A stretch of 6,791 nt of DNA from Promethearchaeota archaeon (GTDB lineage: Archaea > Asgardarchaeota > Lokiarchaeia > Sigyniarchaeales > SOKP01), in assembly GCA_019058135.1 (NCBI GenBank), contig JAHLWE010000008.1, positions 1 to 6,791 on the forward strand, written 5' to 3'. Positions 1 through 6,072 of the stretch are shown here, in pieces; position 1 is the stretch's first letter, and each line of letters starts with the position of its first letter. Made by a program: the position numbers and the translations under genes. The notes below the pieces were generated by a model. That model had not been told where the DNA came from. It ran no database searches and saw only the letters and a list, made by a program, of their open reading frames with translations.

Positions 1-1465
1 CACGAGCAATAGAAAGACGTTGTTTTTGACCCCCTGACAGCCTTGTACCACGTTCACCTACTATAGTATCATATTCTTTTGGTAAAGAAATGATAAAATC
101 ATGTAAATTGGCAATTTTAACCGCTTCAATTATTTCTTCCATAGTTGCGTTTTCTTTGCCATACGAAATATTATCAGCAATGCTTTTATTGAACAAAAAT
201 GTTTCTTGAGAGACAATCCCAACATTTTTCCTTAAATCTTCTAGACGATACTTTCTGATATCTTCTTGATCAATTTTGATTACCCCATCATTTACTTCAT
301 AAAACCGAGGAATTAAATTGATAATTGTAGATTTTCCCGAACCTGTCGTTCCGAGGATTGCTAATTGTTTTCCAGAAGCAATATTAAATGACACATTTTT
401 TAAAATCCTATGGTCAGAAGTGTAACCAAAAGAAACGTTTTCAAATTCTACATCACCTTTCATATGTTCAATTGGGGTTGCGTCTGGTAAATCTTTAACT
501 TCTGGAGTTGATTCTAAAACATCTCTCACGCGAGTTAAAGCTGCATCGGCTTGAATGTACATCAACATAATTTGTCCTAACATAACTAAAGGGAATCCAA
601 GAGTCGCGATAAATGATTGTAAAGTAATCAAGGTAGCTAACGTCATTACCCCTTCTATTACCCAAATTCCACCAACTAATAATGTGAATACGATCATGAA
701 GCCAATTATTATGTATATGCTTGGCATATAGAGTGAATTCAATTTTACTGAACGAACGCTAGCTTTATAAAACCGCTCATTGTTTTTAGAAAATTTTTGA
801 AGTTCTTTACGTTGAGTATTAAACATCCTTACTACTTGAGCGCCTACTATATTTTCTCTAATTGTATTAGTTAATTCCCCAAAACTATTCCGAGTCTCCA
901 AAAATATTGGTTTTAACTTTTTAGCAAGATAATACGATAATAAGAGAGAACTTCCAATGGCTATTGACAATAACCAAGATAATTCTATGCTAAAAAAAAT
1001 GAACCCGATAGTGACCCCTCCTAATTGGAGAATCGATCTAAATCCCATATTCAACCCCATACCAAAGATTTGTTCGCTTTCTTCCACATCACTTGTAGCT
1101 CGTGAAATTAATTGACCCGTCTCAGTTTTATCAAAATAAGAAAAAGATTGTCGAGAAATGGCGTTGTTGATATCCGTGCGAAGATAATAAACCGCTCTTG
1201 AGGAAACCTCAGCTCCTCTTAATCGCGCGGCTCTTTCCAACATAAAGGCTAGAAAACTAAACATAAGAATTAAGCTAAATGAAATGATTAGCTCACTAGC
1301 ATTAGAAAGCACTGAAAGATTCGGATCTAAACCACCAATCATTCTTCCTATTAATATTGGGACGATTACTAAAAACATCGTAGACATTAATAAATAGATT
1401 ATTTCAAAAATAAAATCCTTCTTAGATTTCATCCAATATTTTAAAATCATTTTAAATGTATTCAT
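1..1465 (-). CDS. ABC multidrug-type half-transporter (permease-ATPase fusion), 3' end cut by window edge
   Basis: The visible 488 residues are the N-terminal part of an exporter-type ABC half-transporter, a membrane protein that uses ATP to move lipophilic compounds or drugs outward. A six-helix membrane domain fills residues 1-305, with hydrophobic stretches near 16-40, 57-77, 143-181 and 249-300. The intracellular-loop motif FDKTETGQLISRATSDV is at 111-127. The nucleotide-binding domain starts near 336, with A-loop Tyr348, Walker A GTTGSGKST (372-380), Q-loop Gln420 in VSQETFLF, and the signature LSGGQ (476-480). The window ends before Walker B, so about 80-100 residues are probably missing. 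The ATG at 1465-1463 overlaps the TGA of the upstream PadR gene as ATGA. A purine-rich GAGGAGGAG about 12 nt upstream can serve as ribosome binding site. The overlap implies one transcript and control by that regulator. Such proteins often pair with a second half-transporter, which would lie outside the window. The substrate cannot be told from sequence. Confidence 0.95.
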   Translation of the reverse strand, partial: MNTFKMILKYWMKSKKDFIFEIIYLLMSTMFLVIVPILIGRMIGGLDPNLSVLSNASELIISFSLILMFSFLAFMLERAARLRGAEVSSRAVYYLRTDINNAISRQSFSYFDKTETGQLISRATSDVEESEQIFGMGLNMGFRSILQLGGVTIGFIFFSIELSWLLSIAIGSSLLLSYYLAKKLKPIFLETRNSFGELTNTIRENIVGAQVVRMFNTQRKELQKFSKNNERFYKASVRSVKLNSLYMPSIYIIIGFMIVFTLLVGGIWVIEGVMTLATLITLQSFIATLGFPLVMLGQIMLMYIQADAALTRVRDVLESTPEVKDLPDATPIEHMKGDVEFENVSFGYTSDHRILKNVSFNIASGKQLAILGTTGSGKSTIINLIPRFYEVNDGVIKIDQEDIRKYRLEDLRKNVGIVSQETFLFNKSIADNISYGKENATMEEIIEAVKIANLHDFIISLPKEYDTIVGERGTRLSGGQKQRLSIAR

Positions 1466-2049
1466 ACTACTTTTTGCTCCTCCTCTGAGTTATTATCAAT
1501 CGCTTTATTTTTTAATTGTGAGATTACTTCCTCAATTTTCTGATATTGTTCGTTTAATCGTTTGATTTTTTGCGAAAGTTTCAATTTATGAAACTCTAAT
1601 AATTTTAATTTCTCCTCTTCGGATTTTTCTTCAAGTTTTTCGAAAAAGAAGTTAAATGGCCCATGTCTTGGAAAAAAATGTCCTGATAATTTCTTATCTG
1701 AGCCTATTGTTGCCGCCATTAGTGTTTCTATTGACTCATTAATTATTTGTTGCTTTTCAAGCATCAATTTTAGTGTTTCTTCTCCTTTTTTTGTTACTTC
1801 GTAAATTTTCCTAGTTCTCCCTTCTTCTTGTTGCTCTATGTATGTAATTAAGCCATTTTTAGTCATTTCTTTAAGCACTGTATACATTGTAGATGCAGGA
1901 GGGGACCATATTCCGAGAGTTCGGTTAGTTATATCTTTGCTAATTTTATAACCGTACGAAGGGTTCTTCTCGAGAATTAACAATATAAGCGCGCTAATGA
2001 AGCCTTTTTTCATTGCTTTTTCAAAATTCTTTGTAATTTCTTCAACCAT
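1462..2049 (-). CDS. PadR-family transcriptional regulator
   Basis: This 195-residue protein is a PadR-type DNA-binding regulator. A winged helix-turn-helix covers about residues 14-95: helix 1 at 15-28, SYGYKISKDI (31-40), a recognition helix around PASTMYTVLKEM (51-62), and a wing with GRTRKIYEVTKKGE (77-90). A highly charged C-terminal helix (about 138-182) looks like the dimerising coiled coil of the family. Between them is a Phe-rich stretch, HFFPRHGPFNFFF (124-136). PadR proteins usually repress a nearby efflux gene and release DNA when they bind a drug-like ligand. Here the stop codon overlaps the ATG of the ABC exporter by 4 nt, which supports regulator and exporter in one autoregulated operon. 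The ATG at 2049-2047 is preceded by a weak AAAGGT ribosome binding site. The family assignment is firm; ligand and direction of control are inferred. Confidence 0.93.
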   Translation of the reverse strand: MVEEITKNFEKAMKKGFISALILLILEKNPSYGYKISKDITNRTLGIWSPPASTMYTVLKEMTKNGLITYIEQQEEGRTRKIYEVTKKGEETLKLMLEKQQIINESIETLMAATIGSDKKLSGHFFPRHGPFNFFFEKLEEKSEEEKLKLLEFHKLKLSQKIKRLNEQYQKIEEVISQLKNKAIDNNSEEEQKVV

Positions 2050-2082
2050 CGCGTTAAACCTTTAAAAAAATAGTTTATAAGA

Positions 2083-2099
2083 AAATATAAATTATATAA
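2083..2099 (-). promoter_or_regulatory. Possible archaeal TATA element of the PadR-ABC operon
   Basis: On the minus strand this stretch reads TTATATAATTTATAT, a TATA-box-like tract 34-50 nt upstream of the PadR ATG. Initiation about 25 nt downstream would give a short leader that still contains the AAAGGT ribosome binding site. The surroundings are nearly all A and T, so the exact box cannot be fixed. Confidence 0.3.
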
Positions 2100-2114
2100 T
2101 ATCTCAGTTATGGA

Positions 2115-2137
2115 TATATATCGATTATTGATATATA
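2115..2137. promoter_or_regulatory. Candidate PadR operator (8-bp inverted repeat)
   Basis: The arms TATATATC (2115-2122) and GATATATA (2130-2137) are perfect inverted repeats around a 7-nt centre, GATTATT. The dyad lies about 65-90 bp upstream of the PadR start codon, just upstream of TATA-like sequence. Winged-helix dimers of the PadR family bind dyads of this size near their own promoters. The DNA here is very AT-rich, so a chance palindrome is possible. Confidence 0.4.
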
Positions 2138-2236
2138 AATTTTGTTATGAAATATTATAAATATTATAATAAAAAAATAGTTAAAAGTATGTTGCTATAT
2201 TTAAAAAAAGAGTAATCTGTCTATTAATAAATATTT

Positions 2237-2262
2237 AACTTACTTTTTCAAGAAACTAAGTT
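2237..2262 (-). terminator. Imperfect hairpin just after the acyl-CoA synthetase stop codon
   Basis: AACTTA (2237-2242) and TAAGTT (2257-2262) are inverted repeats that begin 2 nt after the TAA of the synthetase. They are extended inward by three more pairs after one mismatch. On the minus strand a seven-T tract follows further downstream at 2209-2203. Archaeal termination relies mainly on T-tracts, so this is a plausible but weak end for the original synthetase transcript, separating it from the PadR-ABC operon. Confidence 0.35.
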
Positions 2263-2263
2263 T

Positions 2264-3130
2264 TTATTCCCAGAAAATGTTTCCACTTTTTATATTTTCT
2301 ATTCTAGTTCGGTGCTTAAGCGCAGAAACTGCTTGGACAGATTCTTTTATCGAATGAAAAACAGGTATATTAGCAAGTTCTAAAGACTCGATTATTAAAG
2401 AATACTTCGAAACATATGGTATAAAACAAACCAATGGCTTATTTTTAGTCGACACTATATTAGCAATTCTTCTACCGATTTGAAATGAAATATTAGGCGG
2501 ATAAGGGAGCAATAATAATATAATACATTCAATTCGTTTAATATCTGATAGATAACGGATAATATCTTCAATGTCTTTATCGAGAACTGACCCAGTTAAA
2601 TCAATTGGATTATTGAAAGAAGCAATTTTTTGAGCTACAGGATTCATTAATTCTTTTAAATCTTTTTTCTCTTGATCTGTAAACTCTACGGCTTTCAACC
2701 CGTATTTCTTTAACATATCGCTCGCTAACACAGCATGACCACCAGAAACTGATACTATCGCAACATCTCCATATGTTATTACATTTTTACCAAAAGGGTT
2801 TTTTCGATGAGATAACACATCATAAACTTTTAAACACGTTAATAACTCTCTTTCTGAATTTGGTTGAATTATTTGATGTTGCCTTAACGCCGCTGAAATG
2901 ATTTTAAAATCACCTGCCAAACTGGCGGTATGAGACTGAGTTGCAACTTTTCCCTCGCTCGTTTTACCTCCAAAAAATGTAATAACCGTATCTTCTGATT
3001 CCTTTGCCAGCCTTAAAAAATCTCTTGCTTTACCTTCTTTAAATCCTTCTAAATAAAAAGCAATATTCGTTGTTTCTTTATCAAATTCACCAATAAAAAA
3101 AAGTATGATAGTATCCGATTTTATGGAGAT
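2264..3130 (-). pseudogene. C-terminal part of ADP-forming acyl-CoA synthetase alpha subunit (gene disrupted)
   Basis: This 288-residue open frame matches the second half of the alpha subunit of acetate/acyl-CoA ligase (ADP-forming), which converts acyl-CoA, ADP and phosphate to acid, CoA and ATP through a phospho-histidine. It begins near the region preceding NIAFYLEGFKEG (22-33), continues through GGKTSEGKVATQSHTASLAG (54-73), whose His67 is the family's phosphorylated histidine, then VAIVSVSGGHAVLASDML and the NNPIDLTGS motif. It ends at the normal C-terminus of a separate alpha subunit. The first usable start, a TTG at 2920-2918, falls inside the catalytic motif and would lose the histidine. 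No ATG, GTG or TTG occurs between it and the stop codon at 3133-3131, so the fragment cannot be an intact gene. The frame has no internal stops, which suggests the break is recent. The matching N-terminal part is at 6073-6618, across the inserted NTPase-NYN gene. GC content is visibly higher than in that insert. Confidence 0.87.
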
Positions 3131-3428
3131 TTAAGACAAAAACCCATAAGTAAGAAATTAACAAATACTTCAACTATAAATCAACAGAATAAACTTTCCC
3201 AACTAAAATCCATCGATATGTTAATCCTTAATCAATATAAATTTTAAGAGAAAAATTAATGTTAAGATTTAAAAATTCAATTAGTTTTTACGAGAATATC
3301 ATTATTACAAGTATTAATAATTTTATTTTTAATTAAAATAAGCTGAATAAAGAAAGAGTTCAAATTAACCGATATATTACTTTGTTATCTTTAGTAAGAA
3401 GTTTGGTAGGGATGTTAAACTATTCTAA

Positions 3429-3480
3429 ATATTAAAGATAGTAAAATATTAAAGTAATAAAATTAAGATATATATTAAAG
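3429..3480 (+). repeat. Three direct copies of ATATTAAAG upstream of the NTPase-NYN gene
   Basis: ATATTAAAG occurs at 3429-3437, 3446-3454 and 3472-3480, all in the same orientation, with start-to-start spacings of 17 and 26 bp. The last copy abuts the TATA-like TTTATAAT. Regularly placed copies at a promoter suggest a binding site for a regulator, though in such AT-rich DNA chance repetition is not excluded. Confidence 0.4.
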
Positions 3481-3488
3481 TTTATAAT
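3477..3488 (+). promoter_or_regulatory. Candidate BRE/TATA element of the NTPase-NYN gene
   Basis: AAAG (3477-3480) directly followed by TTTATAAT (3481-3488) resembles an archaeal purine-rich BRE plus TATA box. Initiation about 25 nt downstream would fall near 3510, giving a leader of roughly 15-30 nt before the possible TTG starts at 3524 and 3539. Confidence 0.4.
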
Positions 3489-3523
3489 ATGTAGCTAAAA
3501 ATATATTTTAGATTAATTTAAAT

Positions 3524-6058
3524 TTGAGGGATGAAAATTTGCTTGAAGAATATATTCATCAAAGTCGCGTATATATTCAAAAAATGTCAAAAGAGAACAG
3601 AGATTCCTTATTTGTGGAAGTAAACCAAAAAGATTTGAAAATAAATATATTTAATCCTATCTACAATTTGTTTAAATATGAATCACATTTTTTTCCAAAA
3701 AGATTTGCGATTCTAGGAGAGTTTAGAACAGGAAAGACTGAATTAGGTAAATTTATTGTACAAAAAATGAAAAGCCATTACGAAGATTGTATTTCATTAA
3801 CGATAAATTCGCAAGGGGCACAATATAGAAGTAAAAACGAGATTGATATGTGGTTATATACCCAATGGTATTATCTTTTATTACAAGCATCCAATCAAGA
3901 CTTTAAGGGGATTATTACATCTTTAGTTAAAGATTTCATATCAGAAAGGGGATCAGAACCTCAGAGTGTGTTAGATAAAATATATTTAATTTGTAAAGCA
4001 TATAAAGAATATTTAAAGGTAAGACCTGGCGCTAAATTCATTGTAGAATTTGATCAAGCAAATGTTATTGAATTCGAGACACAATTCAAACCTTTTTATG
4101 AGTTTTGGCGAAATTTCCAAGGTTTTTGGGAGAATAATGAATATTTTTCAGAACTACCAATATTTATTTTTGTTATTGGCCATAGAAATTGGATGAATTT
4201 TGCATTATTAAAAGATCCTATTGGCAGGGGGGTATTTGATAAATGGGTTATCTATGAATATTGGAATAATGCTGATATTGAAGAAATGTATAAGAAAAGA
4301 TTGCTTTATGCTATAAAACCAGAATATCGCGATAAATTAATGAATTATTTTTTGTGTAGTGGAGTTGTAGATTATTATGGCAAAATGTTGGGAAAAGTTA
4401 GTACTTATGAGTATTTGGATCAATTCTTTGGAAAGTATTTTAGAGACTTCTTAGTGGAATTTAGAACTAACCTAGAAGAGTATGAGAATTTTTTAGAATA
4501 TTGTAAAAAGAAATCACTACAGAAAAAGGTTGATGAGACTTATTTTACAAAGGTAGAAAAATCTTTTATTGGAAATCCTGCTTTAGATTATATGCCAGTT
4601 TTTCATTATTTAAGCGATAATCAAAATGAAAAATGGTTTGAGGAATTATCTAATTTGATTAAAGACATTTATGAGATAAATTTTGTTACTTTTGAGTCAA
4701 AAGACTTTAAAAAATATCCTAGCTTCAATTATAAATTTATATACGAGAACTTTACTTATTCTCCCTTAACTGGAATGAGACCAATATATAACCCTCCTCT
4801 ATTCACAAATTATGAAAATAAATTAATATTAAACGATACTTTTAGAAGATCTTTAGAAGCAATTGAAGGTTTAGATAAGAGAGGACCTATTTATCTATTG
4901 AAGAGATTTATAAAATCAAAGAGAATTGGAAGAAATAAATTTATAGAAAGCGAGGATGGTAAAAAGATAGAACACGCTTTAGAAGAAATACTTCAAAATT
5001 CAAATAAAATTTTCGATTTTATTCAAAAATGGGTAGTTAATGGTTATATTGAAGAATTTTATTTAAATCCTTTTTATAAGGTAAAAGATTTCACTTTTAA
5101 TTTGAAACAATTATATGAAAAAAATTCGACAAACTGGGCGATTTTTGATAATGTTGGACGAGAAATTAGTAACTTTTTGGTTGATGGAACATTTCCAAAA
5201 AATTCTGAAATTGTGTCTCAGCTAAATTTAAAAGCATTCGATGAAATTAGAAATAAAATAATCTCACCTGAAACTTCGGGTTTACCTATGGCACAACATG
5301 TTAAAGATTTATTAATGATTTTCGCAGCAGAATTGGAAAACCTTGATAGAAAATTATTAGAAGATGAATCACTATTTGTTAAAAATGGTAAGCTAAAACT
5401 CATAGAAAATAATGTTCTAACTATTATCGATGGACCAAACTCCTTAGGTGAAGATTTTCAAGATAAACTCGATTTAGAGAAAGTTTCTGAGTATGCCCAT
5501 AGCTTGGATAAAAATGCAGAATTATATTATCTTACAAAATTTGAAGAAACTAGTATTGATAAGGTAAAAATCTCTCGAATTGGATATGATGTTCTAGAAA
5601 GTCATAAGGATGTTGATTATAAGATGAAAAACCTAATTCGGAAAAATTTAAATTCTATAAAACCCCCAAATATCATTTTATTAGGGGCTAAGGATCAAGA
5701 CTATAGAGATTTCATCAAACAAATACGTAAAGATTTTAACGTTAGAGTTATATTAGTAATCTCTTCAGAGAATGGTCTTGCAAATTCAATGAAAAGAGCA
5801 TTTGATTCAGAAAATATTAAATTCTTTCCAACAAGAGAGAGAAGATATGAGGAGGGTAGGGAAGAAGTATTTGATTTTATTGAGGGAAGGATGGGAGATC
5901 CTATTAGTTATCACATATCTGGAAAAATAAGTCTTCCAGATAAATATGCCGAAAAACAACCAAATGTAGGAGAGAAATGGGTGTGTAGAATAAAATATGA
6001 GAAAGACAATTGCATTATTCTCACTTTAATTAATAAAGTATTACAAGGTAATAAATAA
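3524..6058 (+). CDS. AAA+/STAND-like NTPase fused to a C-terminal NYN (PIN-like) nuclease domain
   Basis: This 844-residue protein has no named family that I recognise as a whole, but its parts can be read. An N-terminal P-loop NTPase spans about 40-270: Walker A GEFRTGKT (65-72, Lys71), a Walker B-like strand FIVEFDQAN (172-180), and a sensor-1-like strand LPIFIFVIGHRN (211-222). A long, mostly helical, charged region follows (about 270-625), possibly including a winged-helix segment near 450-525. Residues 630-770 match the NYN nuclease fold: VLTIIDGPNSLG with Asp636 and Asn639, DVDYK with Asp696/Asp698, and IILLGAKDQDYRDF with Asp724/Asp726, which fit the acidic metal-binding positions of the family. 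A short beta-rich tail (about 790-842) may be an OB/TRAM-like RNA-binding module. No signal peptide or membrane segment is seen, so it should be cytoplasmic. It stands alone between halves of a broken synthetase gene, opposite to its neighbours and with lower GC, which suggests transfer. A defence or toxin-like RNase switched by nucleotide binding is inferred, not shown. TTG at 3524 gives the 844-residue length; TTG at 3539, 8 nt after GAGGG, may be the true start. Confidence 0.85.
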   Translation: MRDENLLEEYIHQSRVYIQKMSKENRDSLFVEVNQKDLKINIFNPIYNLFKYESHFFPKRFAILGEFRTGKTELGKFIVQKMKSHYEDCISLTINSQGAQYRSKNEIDMWLYTQWYYLLLQASNQDFKGIITSLVKDFISERGSEPQSVLDKIYLICKAYKEYLKVRPGAKFIVEFDQANVIEFETQFKPFYEFWRNFQGFWENNEYFSELPIFIFVIGHRNWMNFALLKDPIGRGVFDKWVIYEYWNNADIEEMYKKRLLYAIKPEYRDKLMNYFLCSGVVDYYGKMLGKVSTYEYLDQFFGKYFRDFLVEFRTNLEEYENFLEYCKKKSLQKKVDETYFTKVEKSFIGNPALDYMPVFHYLSDNQNEKWFEELSNLIKDIYEINFVTFESKDFKKYPSFNYKFIYENFTYSPLTGMRPIYNPPLFTNYENKLILNDTFRRSLEAIEGLDKRGPIYLLKRFIKSKRIGRNKFIESEDGKKIEHALEEILQNSNKIFDFIQKWVVNGYIEEFYLNPFYKVKDFTFNLKQLYEKNSTNWAIFDNVGREISNFLVDGTFPKNSEIVSQLNLKAFDEIRNKIISPETSGLPMAQHVKDLLMIFAAELENLDRKLLEDESLFVKNGKLKLIENNVLTIIDGPNSLGEDFQDKLDLEKVSEYAHSLDKNAELYYLTKFEETSIDKVKISRIGYDVLESHKDVDYKMKNLIRKNLNSIKPPNIILLGAKDQDYRDFIKQIRKDFNVRVILVISSENGLANSMKRAFDSENIKFFPTRERRYEEGREEVFDFIEGRMGDPISYHISGKISLPDKYAEKQPNVGEKWVCRIKYEKDNCIILTLINKVLQGNK
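3526..3530 (+). promoter_or_regulatory. Shine-Dalgarno GAGGG favouring the TTG start at 3539
   Basis: GAGGG sits 8 nt before the in-frame TTG at 3539-3541, an ordinary spacing. The upstream TTG at 3524 overlaps this motif and has only AT-rich sequence before it. The first in-frame ATG is codon 21 (3584), and an ATG at 3531 is out of frame. If TTG 3539 is used the protein is five residues shorter, starting at Leu6. Confidence 0.5.
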
Positions 6059-6066
6059 TTATTACC
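6047..6066 (+). terminator. Perfect 8-bp hairpin across the stop codon of the NTPase-NYN gene
   Basis: GGTAATAA (6047-6054) and TTATTACC (6059-6066) are perfect inverted repeats around the loop ATAA. The stem starts inside the last codons and includes the stop codon in its loop. No long T-tract follows on the plus strand. The position at the end of the cassette suits a transcript-ending or RNA-protecting hairpin, possibly also an end structure of the inserted segment. Confidence 0.45.
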
Positions 6067-6072
6067 TAATAT

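Larger units (their letters stand above)
3132..3523. other. AT-rich non-coding leader of the inserted segment
   Basis: These 392 bases lie between the broken synthetase and the NTPase-NYN gene. They are roughly one-fifth G+C with frequent stops in the frames inspected. The minus strand next to 3131 was read in the other two frames for the missing synthetase residues and shows no match. The longest plus-strand reading frame noticed is a 25-codon run from ATG 3259 with a weak upstream purine tract and low-complexity product, which is not supported as a gene. The right end carries three copies of ATATTAAAG and a promoter-like element. No RNA gene was recognised. The stretch most likely belongs to the insert and serves as its upstream control region. 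Confidence 0.6.

Noticed and set aside
2150..2180. Short ATATTATAA repeats, considered as CRISPR-like or iteron repeats
   Set aside because: They are adjoining low-complexity A/T runs without regular spacers.
3259..3336. 25-codon plus-strand frame in the AT-rich leader
   Set aside because: Low-complexity product rich in Ile, Asn and Phe, only a weak purine tract upstream, and no similarity seen; expected by chance in such DNA.
3531..3623. ATG immediately after GAGGG, opening a 30-codon frame
   Set aside because: The purine motif touches the ATG with no spacing and the frame is a shadow of the NTPase gene's first codons.
5218..5403. 61-codon minus-strand reading frame inside the NTPase-NYN gene
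   Set aside because: It is antisense to a well-supported coding region, Ser/Phe/Asn-rich in a way that reflects the opposite strand, and has no recognisable domain.
3131..6072. Insertion sequence or transposon between the synthetase halves
   Set aside because: No transposase or integrase motif in the one gene present, no inverted terminal repeats and no target duplication found by eye.
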